64,000 nt of DNA, taken from NCBI GenBank assembly GCA_024401535.1, contig JAKSKX010000014.1:1-64000 (forward strand), in the 5' to 3' direction. Position 1 is the stretch's first letter; every line of letters begins with the position of its first letter. The translations under genes and the position numbers were made by a program. Below, one piece after another: positions 17,090 through 26,200 of this stretch. The stretch is from Paludibacteraceae bacterium (GTDB lineage: Bacteria; Bacteroidota; Bacteroidia; Bacteroidales; Paludibacteraceae). The notes below the pieces were generated by a model. That model saw only the letters and a list, made by a program, of their open reading frames with translations. It had not been told where the DNA came from and searched no databases.

Positions 17090-19816
17090 ATGAAGAGAGA
17101 TGACGAAGATATAGAAGAAATGGAGAATGAAGGCGAAAGCCAGGACCCATCCTCTGCTGCGGGCAGCCTGCCGGAAGAGCCGCTCGCCGATTCCGACTAC
17201 AAGGTTCAGGACATGAACGATGCGGAAATCACGCACCACCTTGGCGGAATCTATCAGAAGTGGTTCCTTGAATACGCTTCGAGTGTTATCGTGGACCGTG
17301 CCGTGCCTTACCTAGAGGACGGACTCAAGCCCGTACACCGACGCATCCTCTATACCATGGGAAAGCTCGAGAACGGACACCACAAGAAGGTGGCCAACAT
17401 CGTCGGTCAGGTCATGGCCTACCATCCTCACGGCGATGCGGGAATCTATGGCGCGCTCATCACTCTCGGACAACAGAACCTGCTTATCGACACCCAGGGT
17501 AACTGGGGTAACATATTCACCGGCGAGGGCGCTGCCGCAGGCCGTTACATCGAGGCACACCTGACAAACCTCGCCCGTGACATCCTGTTCAACGACAAGA
17601 TTACCGAGTGGAAAAGCTCTTATGACGGCACTGACAAGGAGCCCGTGTTCCTTCCCGTAAAGTTCCCGCTACTGCTTACACAGGGAATACTCGGTGTGGC
17701 TGTGGGACTCCAGTCTCTGATTCTGCCCCACAACTTCTGCGAGCTTATAGAGGCTTCCATCAAGTACCTCAAGGGCGAGGACTTCGAGATATTCCCCGAC
17801 TTCCTTACAGGCGGTATGATTGACGTGAGCAAGTACAACGACGGAAAGCAGGGAGGTATGGTGCGTGTGCGCTCGCATATCGAGAAGGAGGACAACAAGA
17901 CACTTGTCATCAAAGACCTTGCACACGGCGTCACTAACCGACAGCTCAAGGCTTCGATAGAGGCTGCCATAGACAAGGGAAAGATAAACATCAAGAAAAT
18001 CGAGGACCTTACCTCTATGGAGGTCAGGATTGTGCTTACTTTGGCAGACAAGGTCTCTCCGGACAAAACCATCGACGCACTGTACGCATTCACTGACTGC
18101 GAAAAGAAGATATACACCAACTGCTGTGTAGTGGAGGCTGACGAGACAGGCAAGAAAACGCCTATATTCATCGGCGTGAGCGACGCTCTGAAGCACAGCA
18201 CAGACCGTACTGTGAACCTTATCCGCAAGGAGCTTGAGGTACAGCTCGGGGAGTTGAAGGAGAAGCTCAACTACTGCTCGCTTGAAAAGATATTCATCGA
18301 GGAGCGAATCTATAAGGACAAGGAGTTTGAAAACGCCCCTAGCGTGGCTGTGGCAATAGAGCATACTACCAAGAGACTGCAGCCGTTCCTGAACCTGCTT
18401 GTGCGTGACCTTACAGAGGACGACGTGGCTAGGCTGATGGAAATCCGAATGAAGCGTATCCTGAAGTACTCCAAGGACGACGCTGACAAGATTATCGCAA
18501 ACCTCAAGAAGTCCATCAAGGAAATCGAACACAAGCTCAAGCACATGGTCGAGACTACAATCGAGTGGTTCGAGGGACTTATGGCAAAATACGGCGCAGA
18601 GCATCCCAGACTTACCGAAATCAGAACTTTCGACAACGTGGTGGCTACGAAGGTTGTCGAGGCAAACGAGAAGCTATACATCAACCGTGAGCAGGGCTAT
18701 GTCGGATACGAGCTCAAGAAGGACGAGTACATCTGCCCTTGCTCGACTATAGACGACATTCTTGTCATCTACAAGGACGGTACGTACAAGATCACAAAGG
18801 TCAAGGAAAAGGACTACGTCGGCAAGAACATACTCTATGTGAACGTCTATAAGAAGAACGACAAGCGCATGGTCTATAACGTGGTATATCGCGACGGCAA
18901 GGGCGGTCCAAGCTATATGAAGCGCTTCGCTATCACAGGCGTAACAAGGGACAAGGAGTACGACATCACAGCCGGTACTCCAGGCAGCAAGATTCTGTAC
19001 TTCACCGCCAACTCCAACGCCGAGGCTGAGAGCATACACGTCGATCTGAAGCCTAGGTACAAGATGAAGGTCGGTGTGCTTGACCGTGACTTTGCAGAGA
19101 TAAGCATCAAGAACAAGAACGCAAAGGGAATACTTCTGACCAAGAACGAGATTCTGAAGATTTCACTCAAGAAGCGCGGTGCTTCGACTATGGGAGGAAG
19201 GAAGGTGTGGTTCGACACTACAATACAGCGTCTCAACTACGAGGGACACGGCGAGTTCCTAGGCGAGTTCCAGAGCGAGGACAAGATACTCTACATCACC
19301 AAGAACGGAGAGTACAACTTCACCGGATTCGAGGACTCTGTACACTTCCCTGAAAACCTGCTAAGGCTAGAGAAGTTCAAGGCTGACAAGGTCTGGACTG
19401 TATGCCTTTACGACGCAAACGAGAAGTACGCATACGTCAAGAGGTTCGTGTTTGAAAGCACCAGCAAGCAGGTGTCTTTCCTTGGCGACAACCCTAAGAG
19501 CGAGCTTATACACATCACCGACACAGCATTCCCTAGGCTCGAGGTAACATTCGGCGGTGCTGACGCAGAGAGGGAGAAGCTAGAGATAGACGCAGAGGAG
19601 TTCATCGGTGTCAAGGGCATCAAGGCCAAGGGCAAGAGAATTTCCCAGTACAAGGTTGAAAGCGTGCTTGAGCTTGAACCTACACGATTCCCTGAACCTG
19701 AACCGGAGGAGGATGCTGAGGAAACGGAAGAGGCTGAACCAATAGTGGATGCTGACGACGACAACAGCGACGACAAGGGCGGCAACGACGAGAGCGGACA
19801 ACTAACTTTATTCTAA
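17090..19816 (+). CDS. parC: DNA topoisomerase IV subunit A
   Basis: 908 residues. An acidic leader (~1-45) precedes the breakage-reunion domain: GLKPVHRRILYTMG, YHPHGDAGIYGAL (quinolone-pocket region), QGNWGNIFTGEGAAAGRY with catalytic Tyr153, and FPLLLTQG. A coiled-coil segment (~430-490) is followed by a C-terminal beta-pinwheel (~530-850) and an acidic tail ending QLTLF. It cuts and passes double-stranded DNA together with ParE to unlink sister chromosomes. ParC rather than GyrA is preferred because DTQGNWG and PVKFPLLL are typical of Bacteroidetes ParC. Where E. coli has the quinolone-binding serine there is alanine, and the second acidic position is glycine. It is first in an operon with a TonB-domain protein, radA, trmB and dnaG. 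Confidence 0.93.
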   Translation: MKRDDEDIEEMENEGESQDPSSAAGSLPEEPLADSDYKVQDMNDAEITHHLGGIYQKWFLEYASSVIVDRAVPYLEDGLKPVHRRILYTMGKLENGHHKKVANIVGQVMAYHPHGDAGIYGALITLGQQNLLIDTQGNWGNIFTGEGAAAGRYIEAHLTNLARDILFNDKITEWKSSYDGTDKEPVFLPVKFPLLLTQGILGVAVGLQSLILPHNFCELIEASIKYLKGEDFEIFPDFLTGGMIDVSKYNDGKQGGMVRVRSHIEKEDNKTLVIKDLAHGVTNRQLKASIEAAIDKGKINIKKIEDLTSMEVRIVLTLADKVSPDKTIDALYAFTDCEKKIYTNCCVVEADETGKKTPIFIGVSDALKHSTDRTVNLIRKELEVQLGELKEKLNYCSLEKIFIEERIYKDKEFENAPSVAVAIEHTTKRLQPFLNLLVRDLTEDDVARLMEIRMKRILKYSKDDADKIIANLKKSIKEIEHKLKHMVETTIEWFEGLMAKYGAEHPRLTEIRTFDNVVATKVVEANEKLYINREQGYVGYELKKDEYICPCSTIDDILVIYKDGTYKITKVKEKDYVGKNILYVNVYKKNDKRMVYNVVYRDGKGGPSYMKRFAITGVTRDKEYDITAGTPGSKILYFTANSNAEAESIHVDLKPRYKMKVGVLDRDFAEISIKNKNAKGILLTKNEILKISLKKRGASTMGGRKVWFDTTIQRLNYEGHGEFLGEFQSEDKILYITKNGEYNFTGFEDSVHFPENLLRLEKFKADKVWTVCLYDANEKYAYVKRFVFESTSKQVSFLGDNPKSELIHITDTAFPRLEVTFGGADAEREKLEIDAEEFIGVKGIKAKGKRISQYKVESVLELEPTRFPEPEPEEDAEETEEAEPIVDADDDNSDDKGGNDESGQLTLF

Positions 19817-19834
19817 CAAACAAGAGACAAAGAG

Positions 19835-20413
19835 ATGAACAGATACATTTCACTGATAGTCGGACTACTGTTCGGTATTGCGGTGATGGCTCAGGACAAG
19901 TACCTGCAGTACGAGAACCTATACCCGAACTGCGTGGACAATATGCCATCAAAAATCTACAGCCCCAACAAGAAGCCCAAGGAGCTGAACATGCCAGAGT
20001 TCCCCGGCGGTGGCGCTGTGGAGCTGACACGCTACGTGTTCCACAACATCGAATATCCGGAGGTTATAGACTCTGTGGCAACAGACTCGGTCACTCACGA
20101 GGACATAACTTACCTTGTCAGGGGAACTGTTCTCTGCCGTATCACCGTGGACAGATGCGGACGTGCGCAGAACCCTCAAATCATCCAGAGCGTAGCTCCA
20201 GAGTATGACGCTGAAGCACTAAGAATCATGGAGGGACTGCCGGTGTTCAAACCCGGAGACCTGAACGGCGAGGAGAGAGTCAAGGTTGACCTTATCATCC
20301 CCGTACACTTCAACAGAATACACCCCAAGCCAGTTGTGGATGACGGATACTACGACTACCAGGACTATGGCAGTTATGACAGCTATGACAGCTATGACAG
20401 CTACAGCTACTAG
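19835..20413 (+). CDS. Secreted TonB C-terminal-domain protein
   Basis: 192 residues with a signal peptide (~1-20, ending GIAVMAQ). Residues ~70-165 form a TonB_C domain: VRGTVLCRITVDRCGRAQNPQIIQSV, YDAEALRIMEGLPVFKPG, VKVDLIIPVHF (read in pieces). It lacks the membrane anchor and Pro-rich linker of a true TonB, so it probably acts in the periplasm or at the outer membrane, with a role that is unknown. The C-terminus is a low-complexity YDSYDSYDSYSY tail encoded by 9-bp repeats (SYD units). It lies 18 bp after parC, and its stop codon is 8 bp from the radA start. Confidence 0.8.
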   Translation: MNRYISLIVGLLFGIAVMAQDKYLQYENLYPNCVDNMPSKIYSPNKKPKELNMPEFPGGGAVELTRYVFHNIEYPEVIDSVATDSVTHEDITYLVRGTVLCRITVDRCGRAQNPQIIQSVAPEYDAEALRIMEGLPVFKPGDLNGEERVKVDLIIPVHFNRIHPKPVVDDGYYDYQDYGSYDSYDSYDSYSY

Positions 20414-20421
20414 TGAAGAAT

Positions 20422-21810
20422 ATGGCAGGCAAGTATAAGAGCGTATATTTCTGCTCCAACTGCGGAGGGGAATCCAGCAAGTGGCTTGGCAAATGCCCTG
20501 CCTGTGGCGAGTGGAACACATTCGTCGAGGAGGTTGTAAAGAAGGAATCTACAGCCCAGGCAGCTGCAAAGGGCAAGAGCCCTATGTCTCTTGTCGAAAC
20601 CAACGGCAAGAGCAAGCCTACCCTCATAGAGAACGTAGAGACCACTGACGAGGTTAGGTACGACACTGCCTGCGGTGAGTTCAACCGTGTGCTTGGCGGC
20701 GGACTGGTTCCAGGCTCGATGGTGCTTATCGGCGGTGAGCCGGGAATAGGCAAGAGTACGCTTGTGCTACAGGTGGTGCTTAACATCGTGGGAAAGAAAA
20801 CCCTCTATGTGAGCGGAGAGGAAAGCCTGAAACAGCTCAAGATGAGGGCTGAAAGGCTTGGAACATACAACAACAAGCAGTGCTTCTTTGTCAGTGAGAA
20901 CTCGCTTGAGGAGATATTCGTACACATCAAGAATGTTGAACCTGAACTCGTAATAATCGACTCCATACAGACAATCAGCACAGAGGCTGTCGAGTCCAGT
21001 CCAGGCTCTGTATCGCAAGTCAGGGAATGCGCCGCATCAATACTCAGGTACGCCAAAGAGTCCAATGTACCCGTACTTGTAATCGGACACATAACCAAAG
21101 ACGGAACCATAGCCGGACCAAAGATTCTGGAACATATCGTCGATACGGTCCTTCAGTTCGAGGGTGACCAGCACTATATGTACCGAATACTTCGTGCCAT
21201 CAAGAACAGATTCGGAAGCACCTCTGAGATAGGCATATTCGAGATGATGGGAAGCGGACTCAGAGAGGTGACCAACCCTTCGGAAATGCTTCTGTCCGAA
21301 CATACGCAGAACCTGAGCGGCACTGCCATAGGTGCCATGATGGAGGGCGTGAGACCTTTCCTTATCGAGGTGCAGAGCCTTGTCAGCACAGCTGCTTACG
21401 GAACTCCGCAGAGGTCTGCTACCGGCTATGACACACGCAGACTGAACATGCTGCTGGCAGTACTCGAAAAGAGAGTGGGATTCAAGCTAGCCCAGAAGGA
21501 CGTGTTCCTGAACATTGCAGGCGGTATCAGGGTGAACGACCCTGCGCTGGACCTTGCTATCATTAGCTCGGTGCTGTCCTCGAACATGGACATACCTCTT
21601 GACCCGCACACGTGCCTTGCCGGAGAGGTCGGTCTGTCAGGCGAGATAAGGCCTGTGAACCGCATAGAGCAACGCATTATGGAAGCTGAAAAACTCGGCT
21701 TCAAGCGAATCATCATCCCTAACTTCAAGAACTTGGACTTGAAGGGAACAAAGATTAAGGTGGAGACTGCAAACACCGTGGCAGACGCATTCAAGATGCT
21801 GCTCGGATAA
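20422..21810 (+). CDS. radA: DNA repair protein RadA (Sms)
   Basis: 462 residues from ATG 20422 ([16 protein letters not shown]). A GTG at 20413 overlapping the previous stop is a less likely start. RadA is a branch-migration ATPase in recombination. Domains in order: zinc finger CSNCGG...CPACG; RecA-like core with Walker [11 protein letters not shown] and Walker B-like [10 protein letters not shown]; the RadA-specific KNRFGST motif; and a Lon-type C-terminal domain ending [15 protein letters not shown] and [13 protein letters not shown]. Length and motif order fit the family exactly. It is the third gene of the parC operon and leaves 29 bp before trmB. Confidence 0.97.
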   Translation: MAGKYKSVYFCSNCGGESSKWLGKCPACGEWNTFVEEVVKKESTAQAAAKGKSPMSLVETNGKSKPTLIENVETTDEVRYDTACGEFNRVLGGGLVPGSMVLIGGEPGIGKSTLVLQVVLNIVGKKTLYVSGEESLKQLKMRAERLGTYNNKQCFFVSENSLEEIFVHIKNVEPELVIIDSIQTISTEAVESSPGSVSQVRECAASILRYAKESNVPVLVIGHITKDGTIAGPKILEHIVDTVLQFEGDQHYMYRILRAIKNRFGSTSEIGIFEMMGSGLREVTNPSEMLLSEHTQNLSGTAIGAMMEGVRPFLIEVQSLVSTAAYGTPQRSATGYDTRRLNMLLAVLEKRVGFKLAQKDVFLNIAGGIRVNDPALDLAIISSVLSSNMDIPLDPHTCLAGEVGLSGEIRPVNRIEQRIMEAEKLGFKRIIIPNFKNLDLKGTKIKVETANTVADAFKMLLG

Positions 21811-21839
21811 CAACTTTACAAATTTTAGAACTTCATTAT

Positions 21840-22607
21840 ATGAGCAAGAACAAGCTTTCAAAATTCGCAGACATGGACGGTTACCCTCACGTCTTTCAAT
21901 GCCCCTACTACCAGCTAAGGGAGGAAAAGGGTGGCAGACACGAGATGAGCGGAAAATGGAGGGATTTCTTCGGAAACGACAACCCCATAGTACTCGAATT
22001 GGGATGCGGACGTGGTGAATACACTGTCGGTCTTGCAGCTATGTACCCGGACAAAAACTTCATCGGCGTAGATATCAAAGGCTCAAGAATGTGGGCAGGT
22101 GCAACAGAGTCTCTAGAGAAAGGCATGAAGAACGTGGCTTTCATACGCACCAACATCGAAGCCATTGACGGATTCTTTAATGCAGGAGAGGTCAGCGAAA
22201 TCTGGATAACCTTTCCTGACCCTCAGATGAAGAAGGTAAACAAGAGGCTTACCGGAACTCGCTTCATCCAGAACTACCAAAAGTTCCTCAAGGACAATGC
22301 GACTATACACCTCAAGACTGACTCGCAGTTCATGTTCACATACACCTGCGAAATGGTCAGGAGCAACGGATTTGAAGTGCTTTACCAGACTGACGACCTT
22401 TACAACTCGTCATTCTCGGACGACAAAATTCTGTCTATTCGCACTTACTACGAACAGCAGTGGCTTGACCGTGGCCTTTCAATCAAGTACATCAAGTTCG
22501 CATTCAATCCTCGCACGGAATACATCGAGCCGGACATAGAGATTGAATTCGACTCTTATCGCAGCTACAACCGCAGCAAGAGGAGTGGCAACGACAAGGG
22601 CAAGTAA
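21840..22607 (+). CDS. trmB: tRNA (guanine-N7-)-methyltransferase
   Basis: 255 residues. TrmB makes 7-methylguanosine at position 46 of tRNAs using S-adenosylmethionine. The Rossmann methyltransferase core shows [12 protein letters not shown] (SAM loop), [12 protein letters not shown] and [10 protein letters not shown] (the TrmB PDP(W)xKxxH-like signature, here [12 protein letters not shown]), then [12 protein letters not shown]. The C-terminus is basic ([15 protein letters not shown]). It is soluble, has no signal peptide and lies in the parC-dnaG operon, 21 bp before dnaG. Confidence 0.95.
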   Translation: MSKNKLSKFADMDGYPHVFQCPYYQLREEKGGRHEMSGKWRDFFGNDNPIVLELGCGRGEYTVGLAAMYPDKNFIGVDIKGSRMWAGATESLEKGMKNVAFIRTNIEAIDGFFNAGEVSEIWITFPDPQMKKVNKRLTGTRFIQNYQKFLKDNATIHLKTDSQFMFTYTCEMVRSNGFEVLYQTDDLYNSSFSDDKILSIRTYYEQQWLDRGLSIKYIKFAFNPRTEYIEPDIEIEFDSYRSYNRSKRSGNDKGK

Positions 22608-22628
22608 AAACCTCTCACAGCAGCACTC

Positions 22629-24887
22629 ATGATAAAACCCGAAGTAATACAGAGAATCAAGGAAACCGCAACCATTATGGATGTGGTGTCCGACTACGTG
22701 TCGCTTCGCAGAAACGGTGCTACTTACAAGGGACTATGCCCGTTCCATAACGAGAAGACTCCATCGTTCATCGTGACTCCAGCCAAGAACATCTGCAAAT
22801 GCTTCGGATGTGGAAAGGGAGGAAGCCCGATAAACTTCGTGATGGAAATCGAGCACGTCAGCTACGCCGAAGCTATAAAGCTGCTCGGCAAGAAATACGG
22901 AATCGAAGTCGAGGAAAAGGAACTTACCGAGGAGGAGAAGCTTGCACTGTCAAAACAGGAGAAACTGGGCAAGGCTACCGAATGGCTCCAGGAAATTTTC
23001 GTCAAGAACCTCGAGACCGAGGAGGGACGTGCCGTAGGTCTATCATACTTCCAGCAGAGAGGACTTACAGACGCAACAATCAAGAAATTCGGACTGGGCT
23101 ACGCACTGGTTGACAGAAACAGCTACTGGCCCAGAGCAGAAAGGGAAGGCTTTCTGCAGTCGCTTGTCGAACTTGGACATGTAAGCCAGGGCAACTACGG
23201 CACTTCGGACTTCTATGCCGCCAGGGCCATATTCCCAATACACTCCATCTCCGGCAAAGTCATCGCTTTCGGAGCCAGAGGAATACGCCAGGAGGACATC
23301 GACAAGGGAAAGTACAGAAACTCCCCTGAAAACGAGCTATACAAGAAATCCAACACACTGTACGGACTATGCTTTGCCAGAACCGCCATACACAGGAAGG
23401 AGAAGGCATACATTTCCGAAGGCTACCTGGACGTGATTTCCATGCACCAGGCCGGCATAGAGAACATCGTGGCTCCATGCGGAACAGCACTGACCGAGGG
23501 ACAGGTAAGACTGCTCAAACGCAACCTGCCTTCCAAGGGCAACTCTGACAGCGAGGAGAAGTTCGTGACAATGCTCTATGACGGCGACAAGGCCGGCATG
23601 AACGCCGCTATCAAGAACGGCAAGCTGCTTTTGTCAGAGGGGCTTAACGTGAGCCTTATAATACTGCCCGAGGGCGAGGACCCGGACTCTTTCGCCCAGA
23701 GCCACAACGCGAACGAGGTCGAGGATTACCTTGACAGCAACGAGCAGGACTACATAATCTTCCGTGCCAACCTGCTTAGGGACGAGGCAGACAACGACCC
23801 GCTGAAGCGAGCCACTGCTGTCAAGACCATAGCAGAGGTAATCGCTGTGATTCCGGACGCCATCAAGCGCGTTGAGTATGCCAAAGCTGTATCCAAGATT
23901 CTCGACACAGAAAACTCCATAGTTATGGAGTATGTGGGAAAGGAAAGGGCCAAGCAGGCAGAAAACAAGCAGAAGGAAGCCTTTAGGGAACAGCAGAGGA
24001 AGGAAATGGAGAAACGCCAGGCTGCGGTCCAGCAGCAGTTCCCACAGCAGGCGCAATACCCACAGGGATACTACCCTCAACCGGGCTACTACACACAGCA
24101 AGGCGGATACCCTGCGCAGTACCCTGCACAATATCCGCAGTACCCACAGTACGGGCAACCCCAGGGATTCCAGGCACAACCCCAGGAGGAGATGCCGGAC
24201 GAAGCGTTCTTCGGCACCGGCTCGCAACCCGGCGAGGAGCCAAAACAACAGGAGCTTACGGGAATAGACAGATTCTCGGAAAGCCTGCTGTCTGACCTAT
24301 ACAGGAAGGAAAGGGACATCATCGAACTGGTTATGTCTTCGGACAACAACAAGATTATCGAGCTTCGCAAGACCGACGACAACAACAATGAATGCAAGGA
24401 GTACCTCACTGCGGCAGGCTACTTCGAGTATGAGTTCAACGAGGAGAAGATTTACCTTACCCACCCGATATTCTCGGCAATGCTGAAGGAGGCGAGCAAG
24501 GTGATGAGGGAGGAGACACTGTCACAGCGCACACTGTCCGACTACTTCCAGAAGCACGAGAACACCGACTTCAACGACGCATCGGTAAGCATAGAAATGG
24601 ACAAGATGAAGTGGCACGACCTTCTTTCCGACAAGGGTGCAAAAGAAGTCGAGGAGAAGGAGTCCAGCGACATCATCGCCAACATAAAGTCACTGATAAA
24701 CAAGTTCAAGACCGAGTTCCAGAAGGACAAGCTAGCCAATCTGAACAAGGAGCTTAGCGACCCTGAGGTGCTTGGCGACGCAGAGCAGACAACAATGATA
24801 CTTAGGAACATTGGGGAACTCAACCGATCCATCAACGCAATTCAAATAGCAGACGGGGTTAATAATGTTATAAAAATAAGAAACTAA
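22629..24887 (+). CDS. dnaG: DNA primase with an unusual Q/Y/P-rich linker
   Basis: 752 residues, longer than the usual 600-680. It makes RNA primers for replication. The CHC2 zinc finger is CPFHNEKTPSF ... CKCFGCGKGG (~39-68), followed by the Toprim-containing catalytic core: EGYLDVISMHQAG, VAPCGTALT and the acidic MLYDGDKAGMNAA. Residues ~466-525 form a low-complexity Gln/Tyr/Pro segment (YPQGYYPQPGYY, YPAQYPAQYPQYPQYG) between the core and the C-terminal helicase-interaction domain (~545-750). It is the last gene of the operon; no terminator was seen before the sRNA locus 50 bp on. Confidence 0.95.
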   Translation: MIKPEVIQRIKETATIMDVVSDYVSLRRNGATYKGLCPFHNEKTPSFIVTPAKNICKCFGCGKGGSPINFVMEIEHVSYAEAIKLLGKKYGIEVEEKELTEEEKLALSKQEKLGKATEWLQEIFVKNLETEEGRAVGLSYFQQRGLTDATIKKFGLGYALVDRNSYWPRAEREGFLQSLVELGHVSQGNYGTSDFYAARAIFPIHSISGKVIAFGARGIRQEDIDKGKYRNSPENELYKKSNTLYGLCFARTAIHRKEKAYISEGYLDVISMHQAGIENIVAPCGTALTEGQVRLLKRNLPSKGNSDSEEKFVTMLYDGDKAGMNAAIKNGKLLLSEGLNVSLIILPEGEDPDSFAQSHNANEVEDYLDSNEQDYIIFRANLLRDEADNDPLKRATAVKTIAEVIAVIPDAIKRVEYAKAVSKILDTENSIVMEYVGKERAKQAENKQKEAFREQQRKEMEKRQAAVQQQFPQQAQYPQGYYPQPGYYTQQGGYPAQYPAQYPQYPQYGQPQGFQAQPQEEMPDEAFFGTGSQPGEEPKQQELTGIDRFSESLLSDLYRKERDIIELVMSSDNNKIIELRKTDDNNNECKEYLTAAGYFEYEFNEEKIYLTHPIFSAMLKEASKVMREETLSQRTLSDYFQKHENTDFNDASVSIEMDKMKWHDLLSDKGAKEVEEKESSDIIANIKSLINKFKTEFQKDKLANLNKELSDPEVLGDAEQTTMILRNIGELNRSINAIQIADGVNNVIKIRN

Positions 24888-24940
24888 ATATCAGCTTCTT
24901 ATAAACTTTTTACACAACTATTTCTATAAAAAGCCAAGTT

Positions 24941-24956
24941 TGGCACGCTATTTGCA
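24941..24956 (+). promoter_or_regulatory. Sigma-54 promoter, copy 1
   Basis: TGGCACG-N4-TTGCA, an exact match to the RpoN -24/-12 consensus with invariant GG and GC at the right distance. The GC at -12 places the TSS near 24967. No gene start follows for 250 bp, while an intrinsic terminator does. Confidence 0.88.
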
Positions 24957-24966
24957 ATTTAATATA

Positions 24967-25118
24967 GCGAACACTTGACTTTGTGAAGAGTTGGTGTTCT
25001 AGTTTAGTCCTAATATTATAAATCCTTTTTGTACTACAGTATTAAGTAAACATGTAGTGTTATTTTTTTGAATTAAATCGTTGGTAGGTTTATCCAATTC
25101 CTGCCAACGCTTTTAATT
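24967..25118 (+). ncRNA. Candidate sigma-54-dependent small RNA, copy 1
   Basis: About 150 nt from the predicted TSS to the terminator. A 5' hairpin (GAACAC / GTGTTC) carries TTGTGAA in its loop. Then comes a block at 25000-25038 (TAGTTTAGTCCTAATATTA..., then AATCC, T-run, GTACTACA) shared almost base for base with a second locus at 45588-45622 on the other strand. No reading frame is conserved between the two copies. The locus lies between dnaG and the DprA-like gene. Existence of the RNA is inferred, while promoter, conserved block and terminator are seen. Confidence 0.72.
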
Positions 25119-25120
25119 TT
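25079..25120 (+). terminator. Terminator of sRNA copy 1
   Basis: Ten-bp stem CGTTGGTAGG / CCTGCCAACG (one G-U pair) and an 11-nt loop, followed by CTTTTAATTTT. Confidence 0.85.
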
Positions 25121-25216
25121 ACAGACAGCATGACATTCGTAGTCAAGAACATCAACATAACCATATTCACTAAAAAGGGAGTCTCAGCCCAACAATCACA
25201 CGTTTAATTTATCCAA

Positions 25217-26092
25217 ATGAAAGACATTCTCAACTTACTTACAATCCAGAAAATCAAGGGATTCGGCCAGTCTCGCATCAAGTCATTCTATTCACCAGAA
25301 CTGACTGACGAACAAATTATGCTCTATACAAACACACAAAACTACCTGGCACTCAAGCAGGAGACATGGAGGGAGATGTCAGTACTTGAAGGCTATGGAA
25401 TCAAGGCTATATCATACCTGAACGAACCATTGAGAGGCATAGCTGACGCACCTATGGTGCTGTTCTATAAGGGCGACATATCGCTGCTTAACAAAGACAT
25501 ACTCAAAGTCGCAGTCATCGGCACAAGGGACTTCACACCCGAAATCGAGGAGAAAGAAAGAAGAATAGTAAGGGAAATAACCAGGCAGGCTGTGACAGTA
25601 AGCGGCCTTGCTATGGGGTGCGACGCCATAGCCCACGACGAGACAATCAGGAGCGGAGGAAAAACCATAGCCATACTGCCATCCTCAATCCAGACAATAA
25701 AGCCGGCAACGAACTACAACCTGGCACAGGAGGTGCTGAGGACCGGGGGGCTTCTGCTCAGCGAATACATGTTCAACGCCACAGCCACATACGAAATCAA
25801 GCACAGGTACATAGAAAGGGACAGACTCCAGCCGCTGTTCTCGAACGGTGTGCTTCTATGCGCAAGCAAAACCGACGGAGGCTCCAGAATAGCCGTAGGC
25901 CACGCTTCAGCGATGAACAGACCGGTCTGCGCACTCGACTTCGGGGACACCGGCACGGACCAGAGATTCGAGCTGAACAGGAAACTTGTCAAGGAAGGAA
26001 CAGCCTCAAAAATAGACACTTGCGAGGATATGGCAAGGTGGCTTGAAAGGGTTAGGGAAACAAGACCGGCAACACAGCTGAGCATCTTTTAA
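25217..26092 (+). CDS. DprA/Smf-like DNA-processing protein (short form)
   Basis: 291 residues. The Rossmann core of DprA is present from ~95: LKVAVIGTRDFTPE, VSGLAMGCDAIAHDETIRSGG, KTIAILPSS, LLLSEYMF, and ASKTDGGSRIAVGHAS. DprA loads RecA on single-stranded DNA in natural transformation. A helical N-terminus (~1-90) replaces the usual SAM-like domain, and no winged helix follows the core, so the protein is ~80 residues shorter than a typical DprA. It ends in QLSIF, which matches the beta-sliding-clamp binding pentapeptide. DprA-like proteins also occur in phage-defence settings, but no partner gene is adjacent. A 25-codon frame (25130-25207) lies just upstream. Confidence 0.85.
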   Translation: MKDILNLLTIQKIKGFGQSRIKSFYSPELTDEQIMLYTNTQNYLALKQETWREMSVLEGYGIKAISYLNEPLRGIADAPMVLFYKGDISLLNKDILKVAVIGTRDFTPEIEEKERRIVREITRQAVTVSGLAMGCDAIAHDETIRSGGKTIAILPSSIQTIKPATNYNLAQEVLRTGGLLLSEYMFNATATYEIKHRYIERDRLQPLFSNGVLLCASKTDGGSRIAVGHASAMNRPVCALDFGDTGTDQRFELNRKLVKEGTASKIDTCEDMARWLERVRETRPATQLSIF

Positions 26093-26129
26093 AAAGGCTT
26101 GGTTCGGACACGTTTTTCTGCGGATTTTT

Positions 26130-26161
26130 CTTGGATGTTAGCGAAATTTTCACTAACTTTG
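26130..26161 (+). promoter_or_regulatory. Probable promoter for DUF6057 gene pair
   Basis: CTTG (26130-26133), 20 bp, TAACTTTG (26154-26161). The start codon is 40 bp downstream. Confidence 0.6.
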
Positions 26162-26200
26162 CAGTACTAATTTCACGTAAAAATTCTAAGTAAAAATCCG

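Noticed and set aside
16031-17239. Overlapping open frames in the repeat-rich gap, some sharing a peptide
   Set aside because: The shared peptide follows from the DNA repeat; no starts, promoters or family matches.
25130-25207. 25-codon frame upstream of the DprA-like gene
   Set aside because: No promoter, no shared counterpart and odd composition; it could be a leader peptide but the evidence is too thin.
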